NCBI RefSeq assembly: GCF_000024885.1
Contig: NC_013512.1
Location: 2,046,001-2,110,000 of the forward strand
From: Sulfurospirillum deleyianum DSM 6946
GTDB taxonomy: Bacteria; Campylobacterota; Campylobacteria; Campylobacterales; Sulfurospirillaceae
Direction: 5' to 3'
DNA length: 64,000 nucleotides
Shown: positions 1 to 8,950 of the stretch, in pieces
Position numbering within the stretch: position 1 is the stretch's first letter
Layout: the number at the start of each line of letters is the position of its first letter
Notes under the pieces: model-generated
Told to the model about the DNA's origin: nothing
The model's input: only the letters and a program-made list of their open reading frames with translations
Database searches by the model: none
Position numbers and translations under genes: made by a program

Positions 1-713
1 ACACTGCTAGGTCTTGAAAACCAAAACCCTTGAAAGAGGTCTATGTCCAACTTCATCGCCGTTAGAATTTCCTCTTCTTCTTCAACGCCCTCCGCTAAAA
101 CCAATGCCCCAATGTTAAAACACATGTTTGCGATGGATTTTAAAATCTCTTTATGAATAAAGTTTTGATGCACATTAAAAATAAGGGAACGGTCAATTTT
201 GACAATATGGGGGCGTACGGTTGAAATACGGTCAAAATTGGCATTGCCAGCTCCAAAATCATCCAACGCAATTAAAAAACCTCTCTCCTTGTAAAAGTCA
301 CAAAACTCTTTGAGACGTTTGGTATTTTCAATCTGATACTCTTTAATCTCAATGACAACACGAGAAGGTGGAATACCCACTTCATTGGCAAGAGCGCAAA
401 AAGCAAAATCTTGAAAGCTTAGTGACGTATCAAGCAAATGAGATTCAAAGTTTAAAAAAAGCAGTAGCTCTTTATTGACATCTAAAAGAGGTTTGAAAGC
501 TCTTAGCGCTTGCATACGCACATGTTTATCAAGCATAAAGCAGAGATTCTCTTTTTGAGACTGCTCAAACACAAAAACAGGAGAGAGCGATTCATTATTT
601 TCATCTACTGCTCGCATGAGTGCCTCTACTCCCATCATTTTAGCGCTACGAATCGAAATAATTGGCTGAAAAGCAATCGTAATAACACCTTTTTCAATGA
701 ATTGTTTTACCAT
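1..713 (-). CDS. EAL-domain protein (c-di-GMP phosphodiesterase), C-terminus cut by window
   Basis: Reading the minus strand from the ATG at 713 gives an uninterrupted frame to base 1. The product starts MVKQFIEKGVITIAFQPIIS, the usual start of an EAL domain. It has VEALMRA (EAL motif), VVIEIKEYQI, LDDFGAGNANFDR and EGVEEEEEI, which carry the metal-binding Glu/Asp residues of the family, so catalytic activity is plausible. About 237 residues are visible with no extra sensor or GGDEF domain, so this is a stand-alone EAL protein hydrolysing cyclic di-GMP in the cytoplasm. The end lies outside the window. Confidence 0.85.
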   Translation of the reverse strand, partial: MVKQFIEKGVITIAFQPIISIRSAKMMGVEALMRAVDENNESLSPVFVFEQSQKENLCFMLDKHVRMQALRAFKPLLDVNKELLLFLNFESHLLDTSLSFQDFAFCALANEVGIPPSRVVIEIKEYQIENTKRLKEFCDFYKERGFLIALDDFGAGNANFDRISTVRPHIVKIDRSLIFNVHQNFIHKEILKSIANMCFNIGALVLAEGVEEEEEILTAMKLDIDLFQGFWFSRPSS

Positions 714-831
714 CCAATGCCCCTTTGTAAATCATAAAATGATTATACACAAGCCTTCAATGAGAGCGTGTCTAATAAAGAGGCAATGATGTATAAAAAC
801 ACTTTTTAAAGATTTATCCGCTAAAGTAACA

Positions 832-846
832 CTAAATAATTATTAG
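832..846. promoter_or_regulatory. A/T-rich imperfect palindrome before nikA
   Basis: The bases CTAAATAATTATTAG sit about 40 bp before nikA. Epsilonproteobacterial NikR operators are A/T-rich inverted repeats, and a nickel gene follows, so a NikR role is possible. The symmetry is weak and only one copy is present. Confidence 0.2.
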
Positions 847-885
847 TAATAAAAATACATTGGCTTTTATGACAAAGGAGTGTAA

Positions 886-2478
886 ATGATGATAGGAAAA
901 AAAAGAGGAGCCTTACTATGCTCAGCCCTTATCTTGGCATTTTTGACGGGATGTGAAAGCAAACCCAAAGAGGTCAAGGTGGCTAAAACAGAGTTGGTAT
1001 ATGCCAGTACCAAAGATATTCGTAACATTAATCCGCACTTGTACGGAGGAGAGATGTCCGCTCAAAACATGGTCTTTGAATCTTTGGTCATGAACACGCC
1101 TGAAGGGGTTAAACCGTGGTTGGCTGAACGTTGGGAGATCAGTAGTGATGGCAAAAGCTACACCTTTTATTTGCGCAAAGATGTCAAATTTAGTGATGGT
1201 AGCCCTTTTGATGCGACGGTGGTGAAGAAAAACATCGATGCGGTGATTGATAATCGTGCAAGACACGCATGGTTAGAGTTGGTCAATCAAATCGAAGGCA
1301 GTGAAGTCGTCGATAACTTTACCTATAAACTTACCCTCAAAAATCCCTACTATCCAACTTTAAGCGAACTTGCGATGACAAGACCCTTTCGTTTCATTGC
1401 GCCATCGTGCTTTATCGAGGGTGCAACCAAAAATGGGGTAAGTTGTTATGTAGGAACAGGTGCGTGGGTGCTTTCAGAGCATCAGAAAAACGCTTTTGCA
1501 CTCTTTAAGAAAAACCCAAACTATTGGGGAGAAAAAGCAAAACTGGAACAGATTAAATGGCGAGTGATGCCTGATCATCAAAGTGTGTTACTCGCACTGC
1601 AAAAAGGTGAAATCGACCTTATTTTTGGAGCGGATGGCGACATGATAGACCTCAATGCCTTTAGTGTGCTTCAAAAAGAGGGAAAATACACGACCTTGCT
1701 CAGCCAACCCACCGCCTCTCGTGCCATTTTACTCAACACCAAACAGCCTATCACGGGGGAAGCAAAGCTAAGAGAAGCTCTGCAACACGCTATCAATAAA
1801 GAGATGATCGTCTCTGGCATTTTAAATCACTCAGAAAATAGCGCCAACACGCTTTTTGCCCCAATAACGCCCTATTGCGATGTGCCGCTCTCTCGCAAAC
1901 TTTACGATGTTGAAAAAGCTAAAGCCTTGCTGGATGAAGCGGGTTGGATGATGGATGAGAAGCTAGGATATCGAAGCAAAGAGGGAAAAATACTCTCCTT
2001 GCGTCTTTATTTTAATGCCAACAACGCACAAGAAAAAGCCATTAGCGAGTACATTCAAAGCAATCTTAAAGAGGTGGGCGTGGAGCTTAAGATTATTGGA
2101 GAGGAGAAACAAGCCTTTTTAGACAGACAAAAAAGCGGTGACTTTGACTTACAATACGCTCTTTCATGGGGAACACCCTACGATCCTCAATCGTTCGTCT
2201 CTTCATGGCGTATGGCAGCGCATGGCGATTATCAAGCGCAGTTAGGGTTAGAGAAAAAAGCGTGGTTAGATGCGCAAATTCAAGCCATTTTGATTGAACC
2301 ATCACACGAAAAGCGCACAAAAATGTACGCAGAGATTTTGACTTACATTCACGATGCAAACGTCTATGTGCCACTGAGTTATGCTCGCACCAAAGCGGTA
2401 TTTACACCTAAACTTAAAGGGGTGAGTTTTAATCCTTCTCAGTATGAAATCCCTTTTGAAAAGATGTTTTTCGAGTAA
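886..2478 (+). CDS. nikA: nickel-binding lipoprotein of ABC transporter (NikA family)
   Basis: Periplasmic solute-binding protein of the peptide/nickel (SBP family 5) group, 530 aa, the normal length. An N-terminal signal with lipobox LTGC puts the lipidated Cys at residue 23. Stretches such as RHAWLELVNQI, RPFRFIAPS, NYWGEKA, ALSWGTPYDPQSF and EIPFEKMFF match E. coli NikA motif by motif, far better than oligopeptide-binding proteins, so nickel (as a chelate) is the likely ligand. A good ribosome site (AAGGAG) precedes tandem ATG codons at 886 and 889. nikB begins 3 bp after the stop, so it heads an operon with both permeases. Nickel would serve hydrogenase or urease encoded elsewhere. Confidence 0.88.
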   Translation: MMIGKKRGALLCSALILAFLTGCESKPKEVKVAKTELVYASTKDIRNINPHLYGGEMSAQNMVFESLVMNTPEGVKPWLAERWEISSDGKSYTFYLRKDVKFSDGSPFDATVVKKNIDAVIDNRARHAWLELVNQIEGSEVVDNFTYKLTLKNPYYPTLSELAMTRPFRFIAPSCFIEGATKNGVSCYVGTGAWVLSEHQKNAFALFKKNPNYWGEKAKLEQIKWRVMPDHQSVLLALQKGEIDLIFGADGDMIDLNAFSVLQKEGKYTTLLSQPTASRAILLNTKQPITGEAKLREALQHAINKEMIVSGILNHSENSANTLFAPITPYCDVPLSRKLYDVEKAKALLDEAGWMMDEKLGYRSKEGKILSLRLYFNANNAQEKAISEYIQSNLKEVGVELKIIGEEKQAFLDRQKSGDFDLQYALSWGTPYDPQSFVSSWRMAAHGDYQAQLGLEKKAWLDAQIQAILIEPSHEKRTKMYAEILTYIHDANVYVPLSYARTKAVFTPKLKGVSFNPSQYEIPFEKMFFE

Positions 2479-2481
2479 GCG

Positions 2482-3411
2482 ATGAGTCGTTTTATTGCCA
2501 AGCGCCTTTTGCTTATACTTCCTTTGCTCTTAGGAATTTCGGTGGTGAGTTTTACCCTCTCCGCCCTCAGTCCTAGTGATCCAGCAGAGGTGGCATTGCG
2601 GGTCAATGACATTACCCCTACCACAGAAGCGATTGCGCAGATGCGTGAAGAGTTAGGACTCAATGCTTCTTTACATGTAAGGTATTTCTCATGGCTTTTA
2701 GGTGTTTTAAAGGGCGATTTTGGGGTGAGTTACATTACTAAAACGCCCGTACTTCATGAAATAGCCCACGCTCTTCCCACCACCCTTCTTTTAGCGGGTA
2801 TTACCTTAGGTTTGGTACTCGTTTGGGGTGCATTTTTGGGTGTAGTGTGCGCCTTATATCGCAATCGTTTTTTAGATAGAGCCATCAGAAGCGTCATTTT
2901 TTTTACGGGTGCCATTCCTAGCTTTTGGCTCGCACTACTCTTTATTGCCTTTTTTTCACTCACCTTAGATCTTTTCCCAACCGCAGGCTTAGAGGAGCGC
3001 TCAGGCATTATTTTGCCCTCATTGACTCTGTTTTTAAGCTATGTAGCGACCTATATGCGACTGATGCGAAGTAGCATGTTGCAAAATGAGCATGCCCCTT
3101 ACATCTTCTATGCAAGAGTGAGGGGGCTGAGTGAGGCGAAGATTATGAAACATCGCATTATCAATGCCTTGCACCCTTTTGTAATTGCGCTTGGCATGTC
3201 GATTCCAAAATTAATCGCAGGAACGGTGGTTATTGAAACTATTTTTGCTTTGCCAGGAGTTGGACGGCTGTGTGTGAGTGCGATTTTTAGCCGTGATTAT
3301 CCGATGATTCAAGGCTATGTCTTTTTAATGGCGCTTTTGTTTTTGCTCTTTAATCTCATCGCCGATGTAAGTGTGAAGCTCATAGACCCTCGTTTAAGAG
3401 GTGAGTTGTGA
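2482..3411 (+). CDS. nikB: nickel ABC transporter permease NikB
   Basis: 309-aa inner-membrane permease of the DppB/NikB family, with about six hydrophobic segments. The EAA-like loop is seen around YARVRGLSEAKIMKHRIINA, followed by the typical VIETIFALPGVGRL stretch. It starts 3 bp after nikA. Its stop overlaps the GTG start of nikC by 4 bp (GTGA), indicating translational coupling. It forms the channel with NikC for the ligand delivered by NikA. Confidence 0.88.
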   Translation: MSRFIAKRLLLILPLLLGISVVSFTLSALSPSDPAEVALRVNDITPTTEAIAQMREELGLNASLHVRYFSWLLGVLKGDFGVSYITKTPVLHEIAHALPTTLLLAGITLGLVLVWGAFLGVVCALYRNRFLDRAIRSVIFFTGAIPSFWLALLFIAFFSLTLDLFPTAGLEERSGIILPSLTLFLSYVATYMRLMRSSMLQNEHAPYIFYARVRGLSEAKIMKHRIINALHPFVIALGMSIPKLIAGTVVIETIFALPGVGRLCVSAIFSRDYPMIQGYVFLMALLFLLFNLIADVSVKLIDPRLRGEL

Positions 3412-4241
3412 GTGGAGTTTATGCTAAATTGGTGCGTGACCCTTTGGCGATTGCCTCACTTGGTGTCATTGTTGGGATGATTCTTTTAGGCATTTTTGCG
3501 CCATGGATTGCTCCGCATGATCCCATCGCAACCAACCTTGCTCTCAAATTTGCCCCATGGGGTGGAGAATTTCCACTGGGGAGTGATCATTTGGGGCGGT
3601 GTATTGCCTCGCGTCTTCTTTTTGGCATTCGTACCACGCTTTTTTTAGCACTGTTTGCTATGAGTATGACACTTATTTTGGGAGTCATCTTAGGCATTTT
3701 GGCAGGATTTTTTCGCAAAGCCGAAGAGCCCATTCTTCGTGGGTGCGATGTGATGCTCTCCTTTCCCAGTGAGCTGATGATATTGGCGATTGTAGGGATG
3801 TTAGGAGCTGGCATGGGCAATCTTATCTTAGCCAATGTCATCGCCAAAGTGGCATGGTACACCCGCATGGTCTATTCGTTTGTGTTGGTGCATCGTGAGC
3901 AAAACTACATTGCCTTTGCCAAAGCCACAGGCGTTGCTCCGCTTCGCATTTTAAAAACGCACATTTTACCCTCCATTTTCGATGACATCGTGATGTTAGC
4001 CACGCTGGATGCGGGGTGGGTCATTATGAGTATTTCCGCACTCTCTTTTTTAGGACTAGGCGTGCAAGCGCCCACGCCTGAATGGGGCATGATGCTCAGT
4101 GAAGCCAAAAATGTAATGAGTGTTTACCCCTTGCAAATGCTCCCCTCAGGGGTGGCAATTTTGGTGGTGGTTTTAGCGTTTAATTTTTTAGGAGATAGCA
4201 TTCGTGACGCACGAGATGACAGAAAAATATCTATATCATAA
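3408..4241 (+). CDS. nikC: nickel ABC transporter permease NikC
   Basis: 277-aa permease of the DppC/NikC family. The GTG start overlaps the nikB stop. The N-terminal OppC segment (APWIAPHDP), LGSDHLGRC, the EAA loop FAKATGVAPLRILKTHILPS and the late SFLGLGVQAPTPEWGMML motif are all present, so the protein looks intact. No nikD/nikE ATPase genes follow: the next gene is a GNAT and the strand then switches. The transporter must borrow its ATPases from elsewhere in the genome. Confidence 0.88.
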   Translation: MSGVYAKLVRDPLAIASLGVIVGMILLGIFAPWIAPHDPIATNLALKFAPWGGEFPLGSDHLGRCIASRLLFGIRTTLFLALFAMSMTLILGVILGILAGFFRKAEEPILRGCDVMLSFPSELMILAIVGMLGAGMGNLILANVIAKVAWYTRMVYSFVLVHREQNYIAFAKATGVAPLRILKTHILPSIFDDIVMLATLDAGWVIMSISALSFLGLGVQAPTPEWGMMLSEAKNVMSVYPLQMLPSGVAILVVVLAFNFLGDSIRDARDDRKISIS

Positions 4242-4253
4242 TCAGGAATATCC

Positions 4254-4793
4254 ATGTTACATGTAAAAACCATTTCGTATGAGAGAGTGACGCAAAAAAC
4301 TTTTGCCAAAGCCAATGCGTTTATTTGGGAGCAGTGTGAGTTTCATTATGGTAATAAAATGATGCCAGAGCGTTATGAAGTGCTTAAAAAACGCATTGAA
4401 GTGGAGATGAGTCGTCCTGAGTGCTGTGCCATTTTTATCGCACTCAATGAAAAAGAGGAGGTCGTAGGCGTTATTGCGCTGAGTGATTATGACGATAGAA
4501 TTGAGAGCATTCAAGGGCGTTATCGCACAAGGCAAACGGCGGAGATGAGTCGCTGTTACGTTCACGAAGCGTATCGACGCTGTGGCATTGGTGTACGCCT
4601 TTTTGAGCTTGCCACAACGTTTGCCAAAGAGAGGGGGTATGAGATGCTTTACTTGCATACTCACTACTTTTTGCCGGGTGGTTTTTTGTTTTGGAGCGCT
4701 ATGGGGTTTGCCATCACCCTTGATGAAGGCGGCATATGGCAAACGGTGCATATGGAGCGTCTTGTCGAGCAAGAAGCACGCTCGTATGCCTAA
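4254..4793 (+). CDS. GNAT-family N-acetyltransferase
   Basis: 179 aa. The acetyl-CoA-binding region is visible as EMSRCYVHEAYRRCGIGVRL, with the R-x-x-G-I-G pyrophosphate loop, followed by a helix and a GFAITLDEGG strand. The start is 13 bp after the nikC stop, so it may be cotranscribed with nikABC. The substrate is unknown. The first codons contain a copy of the TTACATGTAA palindrome, read as LHVK. A long open frame on the opposite strand is a shadow. Confidence 0.75.
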   Translation: MLHVKTISYERVTQKTFAKANAFIWEQCEFHYGNKMMPERYEVLKKRIEVEMSRPECCAIFIALNEKEEVVGVIALSDYDDRIESIQGRYRTRQTAEMSRCYVHEAYRRCGIGVRLFELATTFAKERGYEMLYLHTHYFLPGGFLFWSAMGFAITLDEGGIWQTVHMERLVEQEARSYA

Positions 4794-4811
4794 CTCTTTT
4801 TACATGTAACG

Positions 4812-6368
4812 CTAACGCAACAGGTCTAAGCTGGGTTTATACTCACTCGTTTGAATTTTAAAAAGAGCAAGAATGGTGTGAAAAAGATGGTCATGCGAAA
4901 GCGCCTCTTTGGCTTTTACATGTAACGCTTTTTCTTTCTTTTTGTCGCTAAAATAAAACAGAGCGGGGACATGCTTTTGATCACTGGGCGCTATCATGTA
5001 AGGAAGCCCATGGAGATAAATGCCGTTTTCGCCGAGCGATTCACCGTGATCTGAGGCGTAAATCAGCGCTGTTTCGTATTTGTCTTCATTCTTTTTTAAA
5101 AGTGCAATCGCTTGGTTAATCACATAATCGGTGTATAAAATGGTGTTATCATAGGTATTGACAATCTCTTCTTGCGTGCATTTTTCCAAATCTTGCGTAT
5201 CGCAGGTTGGAGTAAATTTTTTAAACGCTTCTGGATAACGCTGAAAGTAGGTAGGTCCGTGGCTTCCCTCTTGATGCAAGACAATAAAGGTATCTTCATA
5301 GGTTTTATCCACATTCTCTTGAAAATCTTTGAGTAAAACCTCATCAAATTGAACCCCTTTATAGTAGAGGGCATCACTGACACGTTTGGCGATATTTTTA
5401 TCTTGTCCTGAGTTGTTATCTCTCCAAATCACCCTCACCCCTGTTTTCATCAACACATCCACAAGGTTTTCGTACTGCTCTTTCTCGCTCTCCCACGCCT
5501 TGCGCTCAAACTTTGAGAACATGCACGGCAGTGAAATAGCCGTTGCCGTACCACAAGAGCTCATATTGGAGAGATAGACCACATCCTCTCTTTGCGCAAG
5601 CAAAGGGTTGGTTGGTTTTTCATAGCCTCCCAATGAAAAGTTTTTCGCCCGAGCCGTCTCTCCCACGACAAAGACAACCAGCTTTTTTTTCGCCTCACTC
5701 TGTTTCTTTGCATCATCTGCGATGGTTTGAAAGATGGGTTTTGGTTTTAAACTTGCATAAGCCAATTTCGATGCGGAAGCAATCGGGAAAAAGGGATTAA
5801 GATACATTTTGAGCTCTTTGTGATTTCTAAAAAAAGAGCTGTACGATTTGCTCACCGCCATATAAACGCCACCAATGAGCACAAAACTAACCAAGGCAAC
5901 CAACGCTTTTTGGACAAACTCCACTTTATAGACTCTAAAATGAATACGCACACGAAAGAGCATCCAATAGGCACAAAAAAGCGCTAATCCAAGATAGAGT
6001 AAAAGCTTTGGCGTTACGAGTCCTAAGGCTTCATCCGTGTCGGTTTGAAGGACATTGATAAGCATATCTTTATCAATGACCGTACCAAATGAGTCGATAA
6101 AATAACTGCTTAAAAGGCTAATGACCACCAAAAGCGCTACTCCTATACGAAAGCTCATACGGTGGGTTAGGAGTAAGAGCACATTTAAAGCAAAAATATA
6201 CAAAAGCACCATCACAAAAGGCGCACTCAAAGCAATCATGTAATTTTGCTCTAAAAGGGCAAAGTCATAAAGCTTTGAAAAAAATGTAATATTAAAAAGC
6301 GCACTGAGCGCAAGTGCTAATAAAAAAATAATTTTTTGGGTTTTAAAGTGAATAAGTATGGCACCCAT
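4812..6368 (-). CDS. eptA: lipid A / surface phosphoethanolamine transferase (EptA family)
   Basis: 518-aa inner-membrane enzyme with about five N-terminal transmembrane helices (DUF1705 region) and a periplasmic sulfatase-fold domain. The nucleophile motif GETARAKNFSLGGY near residue 237 supplies the Thr that carries phosphoethanolamine. SSCGTATAISLPCM and SDHGESLGENGIYLHG carry zinc-binding and disulfide residues. Campylobacterotal relatives (EptC) decorate lipid A and also the flagellar rod protein. It lies 67 bp downstream of a kinase gene in the same direction, so it is probably the target of that two-component system, as in pmr-type loci. Confidence 0.88.
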   Translation of the reverse strand: MGAILIHFKTQKIIFLLALALSALFNITFFSKLYDFALLEQNYMIALSAPFVMVLLYIFALNVLLLLTHRMSFRIGVALLVVISLLSSYFIDSFGTVIDKDMLINVLQTDTDEALGLVTPKLLLYLGLALFCAYWMLFRVRIHFRVYKVEFVQKALVALVSFVLIGGVYMAVSKSYSSFFRNHKELKMYLNPFFPIASASKLAYASLKPKPIFQTIADDAKKQSEAKKKLVVFVVGETARAKNFSLGGYEKPTNPLLAQREDVVYLSNMSSCGTATAISLPCMFSKFERKAWESEKEQYENLVDVLMKTGVRVIWRDNNSGQDKNIAKRVSDALYYKGVQFDEVLLKDFQENVDKTYEDTFIVLHQEGSHGPTYFQRYPEAFKKFTPTCDTQDLEKCTQEEIVNTYDNTILYTDYVINQAIALLKKNEDKYETALIYASDHGESLGENGIYLHGLPYMIAPSDQKHVPALFYFSDKKKEKALHVKAKEALSHDHLFHTILALFKIQTSEYKPSLDLLR

Positions 6369-6435
6369 AATGTAGAATCCTTTTTATCATTGATATAAAA
6401 AGAATTCTAAAGGATGAAAATGAATGCGAAATGAA

Positions 6436-7857
6436 TTAGAATTGAACGCTTACAATGGTGCGTTTGTTCTCTTTTGAAAAATGAAGCGTGGCACGGTGCA
6501 GGTCTAAAATGTTTTTCACAATCGCCAAACCAAGACCACTCCCTTTGGCATACTCCTTACTTTTTTGCCCCCTATAAAAAGGCTCACACAACTGAGCTAA
6601 CTCTTTAGTGTCAATCTCTATACCTTCATTTTCAATGCTAAAACGCTTTACATGTAAAGCGATATGCACATGAGAATTTTCAAACGCATACTTAATCGCA
6701 TTGTCAATGAGGTTGGAAAAAACCATCTTCAATAACACCGCATTGCTTTGAAGGCTAAAAGGCTCTAACACATCTAACGTGAGGGTAATGCCTCGCTTTT
6801 GCGCAAAGGCTTTTTTCTCTTCGACACACTCCACTAAGACCTCATCCACATAGATATCTGAGAAATGTTTCATCAGCTCATTTCTCGTGTTACTAGAGAG
6901 AAACAGAATTTTCTCAATCACCTCATGCAAATGCGAGAGCTCATGGCTAATTTTTCTCAAAATCGCTTGATACTCCTCCCCACTTCGCTCTTTACGAAGT
7001 CCGACCTCAATTTCCCCTTGCATAATGGTCAAAGGCGTTTTAAGCTCATGCGAGGCGTTTTGCCCAAATTGTTTCACTTGTGTATAAGCGTGTTGTAAGT
7101 TTGATAAAAGCGTGTTAAAAGTCTCAATCAAATCATCTATCTCTCTTGAAATATAACTTTTGGGAAGGCTCATGTGTTTATCTTGAATGCTAATATTTCG
7201 AACCGCATTGGTGACATTTTGAACGTTTCTTAGTGAAACAGAGATAAGAAAAGAGGCAAGTAAAAGGACAATGAAGAGCAGAAGAGATAAGCCAATCCAC
7301 AACGCCTCTTTCATCTTTTCAATTTCAGGGGTACGTTTATCATAAGGCATGGCACATTGAAGCAGAAACATTTGGTTCTCATGTGTCCCTAGAAAGAGAG
7401 TTCCGATGTAAATTTTATTTTTAGTGAGGTGTGAGTTTTTCGTTTCTGAAAAGTAAATTTTCTCAGGCTCTTCTAAAATTTTTTGAATCAAATCATCCTT
7501 AAGTTTTAAGCTCTCACCTTTTAAATCTTCTGACTTAGCAATAATATTTGGCTCTTGCGAGGCGATTTTATAGGTTAAAAGTTGTGCGTAGAGCAAAGGA
7601 ATGTCAAACTCCTCTTTGACTTCATCAAGCTCCTCTTTTAACTCCTCAAAATCAATCTTTTGCCCCTTCTCCCTTCTTTCAATGTAATCATGCTGTAAAT
7701 CTTTGGCATACGCCGTCAGTGAGGCTTCAATGGAGCGCTCTTGCGATTTTTTCATGGTATAAATAACGCCTGAGCCAAAGGCATAAAAAAAACCAAACAA
7801 GATGAGTCCAAGGGCTAGAAGTAGGCGGAATTTTAAATTTTTAAAGAGCGTTTTCAT
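6436..7857 (-). CDS. sensor histidine kinase of the eptA operon
   Basis: 473 aa. A first transmembrane helix (residues about 10-35), a periplasmic domain of roughly 140 residues, a second helix near 190, a HAMP linker, then the H-box FGQNASHELKTPLTIMQGEI and the ATPase boxes (NLIDNAIKYAF, GSGLGLAIVKNIL). All catalytic motifs are intact. It overlaps the upstream regulator gene by 17 bp and precedes eptA, so the three form one transcription unit. The signal is unknown; by analogy with PmrB it may be cations, acid or peptides. Confidence 0.87.
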   Translation of the reverse strand: MKTLFKNLKFRLLLALGLILFGFFYAFGSGVIYTMKKSQERSIEASLTAYAKDLQHDYIERREKGQKIDFEELKEELDEVKEEFDIPLLYAQLLTYKIASQEPNIIAKSEDLKGESLKLKDDLIQKILEEPEKIYFSETKNSHLTKNKIYIGTLFLGTHENQMFLLQCAMPYDKRTPEIEKMKEALWIGLSLLLFIVLLLASFLISVSLRNVQNVTNAVRNISIQDKHMSLPKSYISREIDDLIETFNTLLSNLQHAYTQVKQFGQNASHELKTPLTIMQGEIEVGLRKERSGEEYQAILRKISHELSHLHEVIEKILFLSSNTRNELMKHFSDIYVDEVLVECVEEKKAFAQKRGITLTLDVLEPFSLQSNAVLLKMVFSNLIDNAIKYAFENSHVHIALHVKRFSIENEGIEIDTKELAQLCEPFYRGQKSKEYAKGSGLGLAIVKNILDLHRATLHFSKENKRTIVSVQF

Positions 7858-8515
7858 TGAGGGTGTATCCTAAATTTCGATGGGTTTTAATCAGTTTGAG
7901 TTCAAAATTTTTATCGATTTTACTGCGCAATCGGTACATGTAAACACTCACCATATTGCTATTAATGCTCTGCTCACTGGAAAAAAGTTGCTCTTCTAGC
8001 ATCTTCTCTTCAATAATCGCTCCCTTATGGCGCATCAAATACTCTAAAAGCATGTACTCTTTAGCAGTAAGGCTTATGACTTCTTTAGAGCGTGTCACAC
8101 TTTTGGTTACAGGATTCAGCTCCAAATCAGCCACTTTTAAAAGCGGTTCTTTGTCATTTTGTTTGCGCAGTTGTACATGAATGCGTGCGAGTAACTCCTC
8201 AAAACTAAAGGGTTTGGTAAGGTAGTCATCCGCACCGAGATGGAGCAATCCCACTTTATCGCTGATGGTACTTTTTGCACTGAGCACAATAATAGGCGTA
8301 TGAAGCTTTTGTTCTCGAAGCTTTTGACACACGACGTCACCTTGCACTCCTTTAATCATCAAGTCCAAAATAATCATATCGTAAGGATTCATTTGGGCAA
8401 GGTAGAGGGCGTCTTCTCCATTATCGCACAGCTCAACACTAAAAAGCTCCTCTTCTAAGCCTTGTTTTAAAAAAGAGGCAATGCCCTCATCATCTTCCAC
8501 AATTAAAATTTTCAT
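7841..8515 (-). CDS. OmpR-family response regulator of the eptA operon
   Basis: 224 aa. The receiver domain shows acidic residues VEDDEG, phosphoacceptor Asp in MIILDLMIKG and Lys in DYLTKPFSF. The winged-helix domain contains LTAKEYMLLEYLM and LIKTHRNLGYTL. It is first in the minus-strand unit regulator-kinase-eptA. The start follows a purine-rich stretch (AGAGGATGAA) a few bases upstream. Confidence 0.88.
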   Translation of the reverse strand: MKILIVEDDEGIASFLKQGLEEELFSVELCDNGEDALYLAQMNPYDMIILDLMIKGVQGDVVCQKLREQKLHTPIIVLSAKSTISDKVGLLHLGADDYLTKPFSFEELLARIHVQLRKQNDKEPLLKVADLELNPVTKSVTRSKEVISLTAKEYMLLEYLMRHKGAIIEEKMLEEQLFSSEQSINSNMVSVYMYRLRSKIDKNFELKLIKTHRNLGYTLNENAL

Positions 8516-8605
8516 TTCATCCTCTTTTCAAATCATTCTCGTATTATACCTTACATGTAACCCTTACCAAGAGGTGTTATAATAGTCTCAAAAAAAGGAA
8601 GATTG

Positions 8606-8950
8606 ATGGTAAAAATTTACGGTATTACTACCTGTGGCAGTGTGAAAAAGGCACTCTCATTTTTAAAAGCTAAGGTGATTCCTTACACATTTATTGATTT
8701 AAAAACGACGCAAATCAGCGAAGCGAAGCTGGAAGAGTGGCTTGCAAAGCAACCTCTGTCGGTTTTGTTTAACACCAAAGGAACGAAGTTCAAAACGCTA
8801 GGACTCTCTAAAGAGATAAGCGATGAAGAGAAAAAAATGTGGCTTTTAAAAGAGCAGTTACTCTTCAAGCGTCCCATCATTGAGTGTGAAGATGAGACGC
8901 TTTTGGTCGGGTTTGACGAGGCGCTTTATTTACGCACGTTTGGCGGTTGA
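8606..8950 (+). CDS. ArsC/YffB-like thioredoxin-fold protein
   Basis: 114 aa, the standard size of the ArsC/Spx/YffB group. The N-terminus KIYGITTCGSVKKALSFL carries a single active-site Cys, and the C-terminal region has FKRPIIECEDETLLVGFDE, typical of YffB-type proteins that bind glutathione or act as putative reductases. A TTG codon lies directly before the ATG; I chose the ATG at 8606 because AAGGAAG is well spaced from it. The 3' end overlaps the convergent exporter gene by 21 bp. Arsenate reduction is not shown by the sequence, and no ars genes are nearby. Confidence 0.72.
   Translation: MVKIYGITTCGSVKKALSFLKAKVIPYTFIDLKTTQISEAKLEEWLAKQPLSVLFNTKGTKFKTLGLSKEISDEEKKMWLLKEQLLFKRPIIECEDETLLVGFDEALYLRTFGG

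Noticed and set aside
4257-4772. 171-aa minus-strand open frame opposite the GNAT gene
   Set aside because: Its residues show no motif, while the plus strand has clear acetyl-CoA-binding motifs and follows nikC; it is an antisense shadow.
8603-8608. TTG start for the ArsC-like protein
   Set aside because: The adjacent ATG at 8606 has equal or better spacing from AAGGAAG and fits the family N-terminus.
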